The notes: a model not told the origin generated them from the letters alone. Positions 6,971 through 15,098 are shown, numbered from the stretch's first letter. The stretch: DNA of 30,352 nt from CAZCAQ01 sp964563965 (GCA_964563965.1 CAZLZI010000006.1:1-30352), one strand, 5' to 3'. Made by a program: numbers and translations.

Positions 6971-7852
6971 ATGAATAAAATTGAAACAGTAGCAGTTATA
7001 GGCGCAGGCGTTATCGGGAAAGCCAGCGGCTTAAGTTACAGAAACAAGTCTAGAAAAGTATATTTTATCGATGCGGATAGCAAAAGAGTTCGAGAGTTAC
7101 GAGCTGAAGGATTAGAAATTTATACACCACAAGAGGCGGAAAATATAGCGATTGCGGATGTTAACTTTATGTGTGTTCCAACCCCTACAGTGAACGGCAA
7201 GTTTGATAATTCATACATAAAGAAGGCCAGCGAGGATTTTGGTAAACGTCTTGCTAATTCAGATAAGTATTGTGTTGTTGTAGTTAGAAGTACGGTATTG
7301 CCTGGTACAACTAGAGATTTAGTCATTAAAACAATTGAAAAAGCTTCTGGTAAAAAAGCAGGGCAAGAGTTTGGTGTTTGCATGAATCCTGAATATCTCC
7401 GAGAAGTCTCTGCAGCTGCAGATGCAAGCAATCCATGGTTCATTCTAATAGGTGAGTATGACCAGAAGTCAGGAGATTATGTCTCAGATGTATATAAGGA
7501 TTTTGGGCAGTCAATTGAAAGGGTCTCTCTTGAGGAGGCTGAGATTCAAAAATACATACACAATCTATTTAATGCAACTAAGATTGCCTATTTTAATGAG
7601 TTCCGCATTGTATGTCAGTCTCTTGGAGCTAACACTCAAAAGATTTTAGATTTCGTAGCTAAAAGTTGCGAAGGTATGTGGAATCCAAAATACGGAATAA
7701 AAGACCTTGGACCATTTGATGGTCATTGTTTGCCAAAAGATACGCAGGCGCTACTGAGTTGGGCTCGCAAGAGGAAATTAAAACTTAAGATATTGGATGC
7801 TACTATCCGAAGTAATGCAGATTATAAAGCAAGTAGTTCACTAAAGAAATGA
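6971..7852 (+). CDS. UDP-glucose/GDP-mannose dehydrogenase family enzyme, short form
   Basis: A 293-residue protein with the Rossmann motif GAGVIG (11-16), CVPTPT (68-73), the active-site Glu in MNPEYLRE (141), the Lys in NATKIAYFNE (204) and the catalytic cysteine in GHCLPKD (Cys253). These residues carry out two-step NAD oxidation of a nucleotide sugar to its uronic acid. Family members are usually about 430 residues; here the third, nucleotide-binding domain is absent and the protein stops soon after the central helix. The next gene begins inside its stop codon (ATGATG at 7849), so the truncation is not a nearby frameshift. Beside an AlgG-like epimerase fusion, GDP-mannose to GDP-mannuronate (the AlgD reaction) is the best guess; UDP-glucose to UDP-glucuronate remains possible. 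Confidence 0.85.
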   Translation: MNKIETVAVIGAGVIGKASGLSYRNKSRKVYFIDADSKRVRELRAEGLEIYTPQEAENIAIADVNFMCVPTPTVNGKFDNSYIKKASEDFGKRLANSDKYCVVVVRSTVLPGTTRDLVIKTIEKASGKKAGQEFGVCMNPEYLREVSAAADASNPWFILIGEYDQKSGDYVSDVYKDFGQSIERVSLEEAEIQKYIHNLFNATKIAYFNEFRIVCQSLGANTQKILDFVAKSCEGMWNPKYGIKDLGPFDGHCLPKDTQALLSWARKRKLKLKILDATIRSNADYKASSSLKK

Positions 7853-10602
7853 TGATTGATTCGATTCTTATCAATTTAGGTATTCTTATTCCTATTGGTA
7901 TGATTGGTGTTTGGAGATGGTCTATTTGGTTAATAAAGAAAATTGTAGGAGGTTTTTACAGACCAATTAAAGGTACTTTTACAGCTGCTGTTTCAATTGT
8001 TACACCTGTCTATAATGAAAATCCCGAGGTACTAACTAAAGCAGTTGAATCTTGGCTGACAAATAAGCCTAAAGAAATTATAGCTGTTATAGATCACTCA
8101 GATAAATCCTCGGTAGCGGTTTTCCAATCATTAGAGAAAAGATATCCTGGTATTTGCAAATATGTAATAACCACAGTTCCTGGAAAACGAGAGGCTTTAG
8201 CTAAAGGAATTAAACTTGCTGGTAGTGAAATTGTCGCTTTAGTAGACTGTGATACATTGTGGACAGATACTACATTAACTAATGCTTTGAAACCGTTTTC
8301 TGTGGAAAGAATAGGTGGTGTAGCAACTCGTCAAAATGTACTTTCACCTCAAACTGTAGCAGAGAAAATATTCGATATACTGCTAGATTTACGCTACGTC
8401 GACGATATGCCTTTTCTCTCAGCAACCGGGTATTATCAGCGTTGTTTATCTGGCCGTACTGCTTTTTACAGAAAAGCCGCGCTTATACCAGTGCTCGATG
8501 GTTTGATAACAGAAAAGTTTTTAGGTAGTAAGGTAATTAGTGGAGACGATAAGGCACTCACATACCTTATCCAACAAAATGGTTGGGGAACCTACTATCA
8601 AAAGAACTCAGTAGTTTATACCTACGGTATGAAAAGTATGCGACAATTCATTAAACAAAAAGTTCGTTGGACACGGAATTCTTGGCGGGCAGACATAAAA
8701 GCTTTTTTTGGTTTTTGGGTATGGAAGAATCCTATATTTGCAGTAGGTTTTATTGACAGTGCTTTGCAACCCTTTACTTTATTACTTTCTCCAGCATTCT
8801 TTTTAGCGACTGTTTATTTCAATCTGTGGATACCTGCACTGATTCTAATTATTTGGTGGCATGTGAGCAGGTTAATTAAGCTGTTCCCCCATTGGGTAAG
8901 ACGTCCTCAGGATGTTAGCCTTTTACCATTGTTTATTATTTTTAGTTTTGTTAGTGCTGTTATCAAGATTTATGCATTGATTTCTTTAAACAACCAGGGT
9001 TGGATAACACGCTGGGATAAATCACGCTTACATAATTTCGGGGTCGTTCGAATGGCAGCACAATCTTTAGCTACACTCTGTATTGTGTTACTTGCCTACT
9101 TATTAGTATTCAAAAGTATTGCAGCGGCATTGGAAGACAAGAACGATTATGCTCTCCATTTTAATACACTTACAATCTCCGAGGTCACAAAAAAACAACA
9201 AAGTAAGGAATTTGAGCCGGTATTTACACGACATATCGTGAAGGAAAACGAGTCTATTGTCTCAATTGCAGAACAGTACCGCATTGGAGCTAATGATATT
9301 CTTAAATACAATTTTCCATTTCTGCCAAATTGGAACCGTATCGAGAGTGGTTTTGAGCTAACAATTCCTTTAAAAGATATTGCCTATGAACCTCCAACAA
9401 TGTTCAACTTTGAACGTGCTTATGCCCCAGGCCCTAGCATTTACTATAGTGTTGAATCAAATACGATATATATTGAAGGAAGAGGAGCTATTGTTACTTT
9501 GCAGGATATTGCAACCGCAGATGGCTTTAGCCATATCAAAGAAGTAGTCCCTGGAGTATGGCATTTAACTTCGAGTTTATATTTAGGTAACGGAACTACA
9601 CTGAGATTGACTAAAGCTGACGCGAGGTGGCTCAGACTCGAAAGTAATAAAGATGGCTTTGTAAACATCTTAGGATATAACACACGCTTAAGCTTAGACG
9701 GAGTAAAGGTAACCTCTTGGGATACTGTTAATAACACGTATGACCTTAATCATGCGGATGGTAGAAGTTATATTTTGGTCAAAGCTAACTCTCGCTTCGA
9801 CATTAAAAACTCTGAACTAGCATACTTGGGGTATAAAAAAGATGTCAAAACTGCAGGTGGTACATATGGCGTATCATGGAGGATACCATCAAGAACTTTT
9901 GGCAAATACCTTATTACAGGAAATGTCTATAAGTCGAAATTTCATCATAACTATTTTGGCGCATATACATATGGTGCGACAGGCATGGTATGGGAAGGAA
10001 ACGAGTTTTATGACAATATTGAGTATGGTCTTGATCCGCATGACGATTCAAACTCTTTTCTAGTGCAGGGAAATGTGTTTAGAAATAATGGTAATCACGG
10101 TCTGATATTTTCAAAACGTTGCTTCAATAACTACATTATTAATAACCGATCATACGATAATGACCTACACGGTATCATGTTGCATGAAGATTCAGACTCA
10201 AATGTAATAATAAATAATGTTGTATATGGAAATCACGATGGAATAGCGATATACCTGTCTAAAAATAATTTGATTGTCGGTAACTCAGTGAGCGCCAATT
10301 TAAATGGAGTAAGACTAAATAAAGGAGCTGTTGCTAATACTGTTAGAACTAATAATATAAAAAATAATGTGAAAAACGGCATCTACATTTATGATAACAG
10401 CACAGCAAATTTATTAGAAAGTAATAACATAGTTAATAATGATCATGGGATTTATTTAAAGTCCGATGGTAATAACTTATTAAATAACCTAATGTCAAAA
10501 AACAGATATAATTTTGCTTTAATTAAAAGCAGAACAAATAATATATACAATAATATTGTGGATAATGGTAAAGTAGCAAACCTTAAATTAAACAAGCATT
10601 AA
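7849..10602 (+). CDS. Polysaccharide synthase (GT2)-LysM-C5-epimerase fusion
   Basis: A 917-residue multi-domain protein. Residues 45-290 are a processive family-2 glycosyltransferase: VTPVYNE, DCD (133-135), CLSGRTAFYR, GDD (232-234) and QKVRW (270-274), as in hyaluronan, cellulose and Alg8 synthases. Transmembrane helices flank it at about 5-30, 295-345, 355-380 and 402-424. A LysM domain follows at about 461-508 (HIVKENESIVSIAEQY). Residues 540-917 are a right-handed beta-helix closely resembling the alginate epimerase AlgG, with VTSWD, DGRSYI, GVSWRI and the catalytic-type YGLDPHD (DPHD at 729-732), then NNRSYDN and NosD-like repeats. I infer polymerisation of a uronic acid, export through the synthase channel and C5-epimerisation outside, all by one chain. 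The ATGA overlap couples it to the dehydrogenase. Confidence 0.88.
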   Translation: MMIDSILINLGILIPIGMIGVWRWSIWLIKKIVGGFYRPIKGTFTAAVSIVTPVYNENPEVLTKAVESWLTNKPKEIIAVIDHSDKSSVAVFQSLEKRYPGICKYVITTVPGKREALAKGIKLAGSEIVALVDCDTLWTDTTLTNALKPFSVERIGGVATRQNVLSPQTVAEKIFDILLDLRYVDDMPFLSATGYYQRCLSGRTAFYRKAALIPVLDGLITEKFLGSKVISGDDKALTYLIQQNGWGTYYQKNSVVYTYGMKSMRQFIKQKVRWTRNSWRADIKAFFGFWVWKNPIFAVGFIDSALQPFTLLLSPAFFLATVYFNLWIPALILIIWWHVSRLIKLFPHWVRRPQDVSLLPLFIIFSFVSAVIKIYALISLNNQGWITRWDKSRLHNFGVVRMAAQSLATLCIVLLAYLLVFKSIAAALEDKNDYALHFNTLTISEVTKKQQSKEFEPVFTRHIVKENESIVSIAEQYRIGANDILKYNFPFLPNWNRIESGFELTIPLKDIAYEPPTMFNFERAYAPGPSIYYSVESNTIYIEGRGAIVTLQDIATADGFSHIKEVVPGVWHLTSSLYLGNGTTLRLTKADARWLRLESNKDGFVNILGYNTRLSLDGVKVTSWDTVNNTYDLNHADGRSYILVKANSRFDIKNSELAYLGYKKDVKTAGGTYGVSWRIPSRTFGKYLITGNVYKSKFHHNYFGAYTYGATGMVWEGNEFYDNIEYGLDPHDDSNSFLVQGNVFRNNGNHGLIFSKRCFNNYIINNRSYDNDLHGIMLHEDSDSNVIINNVVYGNHDGIAIYLSKNNLIVGNSVSANLNGVRLNKGAVANTVRTNNIKNNVKNGIYIYDNSTANLLESNNIVNNDHGIYLKSDGNNLLNNLMSKNRYNFALIKSRTNNIYNNIVDNGKVANLKLNKH

Positions 10603-11055
10603 CAAATGTCTGATGATCACTCATCATAGTACCACTAGTTCAAACTAACATGAAGTTTTTATATTTAGATATTACATTATAAATAATAAGTACTTATAAA
10701 TAAACTCATTTCAGAAAGAGACACTATAATTCGAAAGGTTTTCTACGTTAAGATAACTTCTCAATATTTTAATTCTATATGAGAAAAAGGTAAGAATTCA
10801 ACGATAAAGCAATTAACTTTAAAGTGTTATTGTTTAGTCCTATAGCTCTTTTAACATGTTTTAAAATAGTACCACTCCAATAAATTCTCTTGTTGATGAA
10901 CATCAAAAGATAGCCTATTTAAGAGTAACTTTCTTGCATCATTCTTACTGATTTGACATTTCATCCTAATTGCAAAGACTTATATTTGTTTTAATTAATA
11001 ATTTAAGCACTTTGAAAACAGAATAAACTATTTCAATTAAGAAAGGACTAATAGT
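10603..11055. other. AT-rich intergenic region with a possible promoter and an 11-bp repeat
   Basis: About 450 bp without a convincing gene. It contains an imperfect hairpin just after the synthase gene (TGATGA-4-TCATCA, about 10610-10626) lacking a T-run, a perfect TATAAT at 10725-10730 with no clear -35, and two identical copies of ATAGTACCACT at 10626-10636 and 10866-10876, exactly 240 bp apart. TTGACA at 10953-10958 has no -10 at normal spacing. The last 20 bp are the ribosome binding site of the next gene. It may hold a long 5' leader or a small RNA for the stress operon; nothing proves this. Confidence 0.4.
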
Positions 11056-11307
11056 ATGGGAGTAATATTATGGATTATCTTTGGTGGTGTAGTTGGTTGG
11101 ATAGCTTCAGTTATTGTAGGAACCGATGCGCGACAAGGCCTTATAGGTAATGTGATCTTGGGTGTGATTGGTGCACTTATCGGCGGTTTCTTAAGTACCT
11201 TGCTTGGCTTACCAGGAGTTACAGGGTTTAACTTGTACAGTGGGCTATTAGCTTTAGGCGGTGCTTTAGTCGCCGTTGCTATTGGTAAAGCAATTAGATT
11301 AGTTTAA
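11056..11307 (+). CDS. GlsB/YeaQ/YmgE family small membrane protein
   Basis: An 83-residue protein with three hydrophobic Gly-rich segments (GVILWIIFGGVVGWIASVIV, LIGNVILGVIGALIGGFL, LLALGGALVAVAIG), the pattern of the transglycosylase-associated (YeaQ/YmgE, GlsB) family. Members are inner-membrane proteins linked to general stress; the family name reflects context rather than a shown enzyme activity. A clear GAAAGGA Shine-Dalgarno sequence at 11041-11047 sits 8 nt before the ATG, so the mRNA has a leader, unlike many genes here. It is first in a three-gene run with the coiled-coil and glycine-zipper proteins. Confidence 0.88.
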   Translation: MGVILWIIFGGVVGWIASVIVGTDARQGLIGNVILGVIGALIGGFLSTLLGLPGVTGFNLYSGLLALGGALVAVAIGKAIRLV

Positions 11308-11324
11308 AGGAGGTGAACAACTCA

Positions 11325-11606
11325 ATGGACAGCACAAAAAGAGATGCTTATGCAACTGAAATGAAAGCAAAAAGTACTACGCTTAGAAAACAAATTGATG
11401 AACTTGCACAAAGATCAAGGGAGGCAGGGAGTGATGCATCAAAAGATGCACGACTTGCTTATCATCGGCTTAAGGATGAACTGAATGAGGTAGATAAGCT
11501 GATGGATAAAATGATGGAAATAACAGATGACTCTTGGACTAATGTGCAGGAGGATGTCAAAGAAATGTGGTCAAGTATTACTACTGAGTTTAAGAAACTG
11601 AAATAG
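11325..11606 (+). CDS. Small charged coiled-coil protein of the stress operon
   Basis: A 93-residue, highly charged helical protein (KAKSTTLRKQIDELAQRSREAG, then LKDELNEVDKLMDKMMEI) with heptad-like spacing and no membrane segment. It resembles the soluble coiled-coil proteins often found beside YtxH/GlsB-type stress proteins; the family is not certain. A GTG at 11313 is also in frame, but it lies inside the strong AAAGGAGGTGA Shine-Dalgarno sequence at 11306-11316, so the ATG at 11325 is the better start. It is 17 nt downstream of the GlsB-like gene, and the stress-domain protein gene follows 36 nt after its stop. Confidence 0.75.
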   Translation: MDSTKRDAYATEMKAKSTTLRKQIDELAQRSREAGSDASKDARLAYHRLKDELNEVDKLMDKMMEITDDSWTNVQEDVKEMWSSITTEFKKLK

Positions 11607-11642
11607 ATACACTCTTATTTAGTTAGACAAAAGGAAAAACTT

Positions 11643-12182
11643 ATGAAAAATGTCTTAGGCATATTTAAGAATATAGAAAGTACAAATGTTGCTTTAGCCT
11701 CATTAGAAATGCGTGGGTATAGCAAGGATGATATATCTGTTGTAGCAACTAAAGAGGCCCTGGGTTCTCAAGAATTACAATTTGAGAACAACATGCTTAA
11801 AGGTGTAACAGACACTGCGATGGCGGGAGGTTTGTTAGGTGGTTTTCTAGGATTGTTAATAGGTGTTGGAGCCTTAACAATTCCTGGCTTAGGCTTGTTA
11901 TTTGTAACGGGTCCTATAGCCACTGCTTTAGGTATAACCGGTGTAGCAGGTGCTGCCGTGTCTGGAGCTTTAACAGGCTCTATGGTAGGAGGTATTGCCG
12001 GTGCTCTTAAGGAGTTAGGTGTAGATGAAAGTCTTGCACTAGAATATGAGCAAGATGTTAAAGGAGGCAATATTATACTTGGTGTTGAAACAGAGGACGA
12101 AGATGTATCAGATGTTATGAAGATCCTCACAACATCTGGAGCAACAAGAGTATCTGAACTTCAGAATAAAAGAACAGCATAA
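11643..12182 (+). CDS. General-stress (YflT/17M-like) domain protein with glycine zipper
   Basis: A 179-residue protein. The N-terminal 40 residues (VLGIFKNIESTNVALASLEM, then GYSKDDISVVAT) match the general stress protein 17M/YflT-like fold. The centre is a Gly/Ala-rich hydrophobic hairpin (MAGGLLGGFLGLLIGVGALT, then GLLFVTGPIATALGITGVAG) typical of glycine-zipper membrane proteins. The C-terminus repeats an alpha/beta element (GGNIILGVETEDEDVSDVMK). AAGGA lies about 9 nt before the ATG. Together with the two preceding genes it forms a likely membrane-stress operon; the biochemical role is unknown. Confidence 0.8.
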   Translation: MKNVLGIFKNIESTNVALASLEMRGYSKDDISVVATKEALGSQELQFENNMLKGVTDTAMAGGLLGGFLGLLIGVGALTIPGLGLLFVTGPIATALGITGVAGAAVSGALTGSMVGGIAGALKELGVDESLALEYEQDVKGGNIILGVETEDEDVSDVMKILTTSGATRVSELQNKRTA

Positions 12183-12227
12183 CTACTCGCGAGTTAGGGA
12201 GTTTATAACCCCCTATAGGTCAAATAT

Positions 12228-12252
12228 TTATCCCCCCGCAATGGGGGGATAA
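12228..12252 (+). terminator. Strong GC hairpin after the stress operon
   Basis: A perfect 10-bp stem TTATCCCCCC / GGGGGGATAA around the 5-nt loop GCAAT, 45 nt after the stop codon of the stress-domain gene. The following bases are GTGTATT rather than a T-run, so it may be a weak or factor-assisted terminator, or a 3'-end stabiliser. It separates the operon from the response-regulator promoter. Confidence 0.6.
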
Positions 12253-12313
12253 GTGTATTAAGCTACCTAATTGATCTATATCATATCCATGTATATATAT
12301 GTATAATCCAACT

Positions 12314-12997
12314 ATGAGTAAGCATATTGTAGTCATCCATTCCAACGCTGACATGCAAAAATACTTACAAAATCTCTTGATCGAAAGAGGTTATAAGGTT
12401 ACAGTGTTTGCCCAAGGGGTGGAGCTGATAAATAGCATGGTTGATTTTTCCATGGACCTTATTATTAGTTCTTATGAGTTGGATGATATTGATGGTGGAA
12501 CTTTGTTTGAAGAGGTTAGCAAAGTTCACACAGAGGTGCCTGTAATTCTTTTAGCAGCTATAAAAGATGAGGCAATAATTGTGGAGTTACTTAAAAAACA
12601 AAAGTGTGAAGTGATGATGCTTCCGATTGTTCCGGTTGAACTTCTTGCCCGAATAAAAGCTTTAACTGATGGGGATGCGGAAGTAGTAACAGAAGATGGG
12701 TGTTTAGTGGTTAGTGACCTTGAGCTTGATACCAAAACTAAGTTAGCTAAAAGAAAAGATAAGTCCATAGTCTTAACCCCCACCGAATATAGATTACTAT
12801 CTTACCTCATGGAGAATGCAGGAGTAGTAGTAACAAGAGAAATGATTTTAAATAAAGTCTGGAATACTAGTGAGGATGTGTCAGATAGAATTGTTGACGT
12901 CTATATAGGTTATTTAAGAGAGAAAATAGATAGTGGCTTTAAAAAGAAACTTTTATCAACCGCTCCAGGCTTTGGGTATACACTAGTAAAGGATTAA
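12314..12997 (+). CDS. OmpR/PhoB-type response regulator with degenerate receiver
   Basis: A 227-residue protein when started at the ATG that follows TATAAT (12302-12307) by 6 nt; an upstream ATG at 12299 overlaps the promoter and is rejected. The C-terminal domain is a standard winged helix (VLTPTEYRLLSYLMENAG, RIVDVYIGYLREKI, APGFGYTL). The N-terminal 115 residues have the receiver fold but not its chemistry: Ser53 replaces the phosphorylated Asp (IISSYELDDIDG), the acidic pair near residue 9 is His-Ser, the Thr is Ala (LLAA) and the Lys is Ile (LPIVP). It should not be phosphorylated in the usual way. No histidine kinase is adjacent. The glycosylase gene at 13006 follows by 8 nt and is probably co-transcribed. 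Confidence 0.88.
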   Translation: MSKHIVVIHSNADMQKYLQNLLIERGYKVTVFAQGVELINSMVDFSMDLIISSYELDDIDGGTLFEEVSKVHTEVPVILLAAIKDEAIIVELLKKQKCEVMMLPIVPVELLARIKALTDGDAEVVTEDGCLVVSDLELDTKTKLAKRKDKSIVLTPTEYRLLSYLMENAGVVVTREMILNKVWNTSEDVSDRIVDVYIGYLREKIDSGFKKKLLSTAPGFGYTLVKD

Positions 12998-13005
12998 TTT
13001 ATCGT

Positions 13006-13500
13006 ATGTTGGAGCTTCACCCTTTTGGTAACTTCATTCCTCACAATACAACCTTTCTACTTATAGGAAGTTTTGCTACTAAAGACTCCACCTGGTTTTA
13101 TACCAATAGTAGAAATCAATTTTGGCCATTACTTGAAGAGGTATATAGTAGGGAGTTTCCAACCCTTGCAAGTAAGAAACAGCTTTTTAAAGATTTATCT
13201 ATGGCTGTTTGCGATATTATCTTGAGTTGTGAAAGAAAACATAACAGTAATTTGGATTCCAATTTAGTCAATATCACATATAACCTACAGGCTATCAAGT
13301 ATATTATTGAAAAGTATCCACTTCAGTCGGTGTATTTTACAAGTCGGTATGTTGAAAAGCTCTTTAAGAAAAACTTTAAGGAGTATGTATGGCAGCCAGA
13401 AAACCTAATTACCTTACCATCTCCATCCCCTCGGTATGCAAAATTGTCTTTTAGTGAAAAAGCAAAGTTATACAAACAGTTATTTCCTAAATTAGTCTGA
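13006..13500 (+). CDS. Uracil/hypoxanthine-DNA glycosylase superfamily protein
   Basis: A 164-residue member of the uracil-DNA glycosylase superfamily, closest by eye to the hypoxanthine-DNA (deoxyinosine) glycosylase group. Matching motifs are LIGSFATKDSTWFYTNSRNQ (residues 18-37), FWPLLEEVY, VCDIILSCER, and the late LPSPSPRYAKLS. Such enzymes cleave the glycosidic bond of deaminated bases to start base-excision repair. It follows the response regulator by 8 nt, with AAAGGA overlapping that gene's end and a long 12-nt spacing, so it is probably in the same operon. Substrate preference cannot be fixed from sequence alone. Confidence 0.82.
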   Translation: MLELHPFGNFIPHNTTFLLIGSFATKDSTWFYTNSRNQFWPLLEEVYSREFPTLASKKQLFKDLSMAVCDIILSCERKHNSNLDSNLVNITYNLQAIKYIIEKYPLQSVYFTSRYVEKLFKKNFKEYVWQPENLITLPSPSPRYAKLSFSEKAKLYKQLFPKLV

Positions 13501-13523
13501 GTCAAGAATGCTAAACTAATAAT

Positions 13524-14318
13524 ATGGTACATAAATATCCAAAGCACATCTATGATCCTTTGAGAATGGAGGTTGCAACCTCTATTATCTCGCATGAGCT
13601 CAAGAAAATATTTCCTGCATTTACAGTGGAGGAATATGCGAAGCTTTCAAGTCAAATACATAACTGGGGAATTGATCCTAAGAAGTATTCACTCACCAAA
13701 GAACCACGGGACTTTTGGAATGGAGTAGAAGGTATTATGACAGGCTTTAGATTAAAAGGAGTGGTGAGATTTATAACTGGAGAAAATGTAACTTGGTCCA
13801 AAGAAGAAGTTGCAGTGACAAACTTCACGTTTAGTACTGATCATTTTCATGTTAACGGTGTAAAAATACCAACACTTAATAACACAGGGGAAACTGTACT
13901 TAAATGGCTAACAGAAAATCAGCATTTAGAACAAGCATTAGCTATAGTTAATGAATCCTATGCTGTAGGGATACCAAGAGTTACTGACCCGCTTTATTGT
14001 AAAAAAGATATAGACAATAACTATTTTGTCTATGATGGTAATGGTAGAGTACTACATGCCTTATTACATGGTATTCCAACACTTACTGCTTATGTCGGTA
14101 CACATCTAGAGGATACTATAACTAACCATTGGATCTATACTATGTTTTTACTTAATCTTTCCTCTTTATATAGAGAAGGCGTACTAAGTATTGAGGAATA
14201 TACAAGACTATTAACTAATCTTTTTAGAAAGTCTAAATCTGCCATCATTGAATATCAAGAAAGAGTGCCAGATGATGCTCGTACCAAAGAAATCATATTG
14301 GGGGCGTTGAATGAGTGA
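13524..14318 (+). CDS. Unknown protein with a ParB/sulfiredoxin-like DGNGR motif
   Basis: A 264-residue soluble protein that I do not recognise as a family. The stretch VYDGNGRVLHALLHGIPTLTAYVG (roughly residues 172-195) is like the phosphate-binding DGxHR segment of ParB-type nucleases and sulfiredoxins, which suggests a nucleotide-binding fold. The N-terminal third (HELKKIFPAFTVEEYAKLSS) and C-terminal third (LYREGVLSIEEYTRLLTNLF) are helical. A TAAACT box at 13512-13517 lies 6 nt before the ATG, so it is probably transcribed on its own without a leader. A degraded gene fragment follows it. Confidence 0.6.
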   Translation: MVHKYPKHIYDPLRMEVATSIISHELKKIFPAFTVEEYAKLSSQIHNWGIDPKKYSLTKEPRDFWNGVEGIMTGFRLKGVVRFITGENVTWSKEEVAVTNFTFSTDHFHVNGVKIPTLNNTGETVLKWLTENQHLEQALAIVNESYAVGIPRVTDPLYCKKDIDNNYFVYDGNGRVLHALLHGIPTLTAYVGTHLEDTITNHWIYTMFLLNLSSLYREGVLSIEEYTRLLTNLFRKSKSAIIEYQERVPDDARTKEIILGALNE

Positions 14319-14338
14319 GTTTTACAAAAGGACCCTAA

Positions 14339-14542
14339 CCAAATGTTGGCTATAAAAGCGGAGAAACGTTTCAAGCTTTAGCAAAAAATGCAAGTGTTGC
14401 CAAACTTGTAGTTATCCCTGACTGTGATCATCAATTTAGAGGTGAATTAAACAGCAGGATATTAAGTAAAGCACCTCTCTGGGCTTTTAATGGAGATACC
14501 TCTTTTCCTAGTCCTGAAGGCGGTATTAAGTTATACAGTTAA
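14339..14542 (+). pseudogene. Remnant of an alpha/beta hydrolase C-terminus
   Basis: A reading frame of 67 codons lies between TAA at 14336 and TAA at 14540, without a suitable start codon or ribosome binding site. It encodes GYKSGETFQALAKNAS, KLVVIPDCDHQFRGE and APLWAFNGDTSFPSPEGGIK, which looks like the C-terminal end of an alpha/beta hydrolase, with Asp-His in DCDHQF as the catalytic histidine region. The nucleophile half is missing and the upstream neighbour is intact, so I read it as a decayed gene end. An annotated ORF at 14490 in another frame is not supported. Confidence 0.55.
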
Positions 14543-14672
14543 TTTAAATGACATAGTTGTAAGTTCTTTATCTGCTGGTCCTAAAACCACAGACGTTCTT
14601 ACCAGCAAGTTTCAATCTAGAGTGAAATATGTTACATATAGTATAGATATATATTTATATAAAGGAGACTAA
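14543..14672 (+). promoter_or_regulatory. Leader region of the VOC gene
   Basis: 130 bp between the remnant and the next gene. It contains an inverted repeat TGCTGGT / ACCAGCA (about 14573-14607, loop about 21 nt) without a T-run, a TATAGT at about 14638-14643, and AAAGGAGA at 14661-14668 immediately before the ATG. The Shine-Dalgarno sequence is strong, so this gene is not leaderless. Confidence 0.45.
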
Positions 14673-15098
14673 ATGAAAATCAGTCCTTATCTTAACTTTG
14701 ACGGTAACGCAGAAGAAGCTTTTAATTTCTACAAATCCATATTTGGTGGAGAGTTCTCCTATATTATGAGATTTAAGGACATGCCTAGTGGAGAGACACC
14801 TATGCCAGAGGAGGAAGGAAATAGAATTATGCATATCTCACTGCCTTTAGCAGGTGGTGACTCACTGATGGCAAGTGATACTTCTTCAGCACAAGGTGAT
14901 AAATTGATTCATGGCAATAATAACTATATTTCACTTCAGCCAGACTCAGTCGACGAAGCAAGAGAATTATTTAATAAACTCTCTCAGGGTGGAAAAGTAG
15001 AAATGCCGTTTGAGAAAATGTTTTGGGGGGATTACTTTGCTTCTTTTGCTGATAAGTTTGGTGTACTTTGGATGATAAATGTTGAAGATAAAAAATAA
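14673..15098 (+). CDS. PhnB-like VOC (glyoxalase-fold) protein
   Basis: A 141-residue protein of the vicinal oxygen chelate superfamily, PhnB/DUF1338-neighbour type. It shows PYLNFDGNAEEAFNFYKSIF at the N-terminus, a central GGDSLMASDT, and FEKMFWGDYFASFADKFGVL with WMINVE at the end, all typical of this family. Members are metal-dependent isomerases, lyases or resistance proteins, or are of unknown function; the substrate is unknown here. It has a strong AAAGGAGA Shine-Dalgarno sequence. The peptidase gene follows by 32 nt on the same strand, so the two may be co-transcribed. Confidence 0.85.
   Translation: MKISPYLNFDGNAEEAFNFYKSIFGGEFSYIMRFKDMPSGETPMPEEEGNRIMHISLPLAGGDSLMASDTSSAQGDKLIHGNNNYISLQPDSVDEARELFNKLSQGGKVEMPFEKMFWGDYFASFADKFGVLWMINVEDKK

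Noticed and set aside
11768..12130. 120-residue minus-strand frame opposite the stress protein
   Set aside because: Low-complexity Pro/Ala/Thr/Ser translation typical of the antisense of a Gly/Ala-rich gene; no start signals.
14490..14672. 60-residue frame before the VOC gene
   Set aside because: It overlaps the hydrolase remnant in another frame, lacks a ribosome binding site and ends at the Shine-Dalgarno sequence of the next gene.
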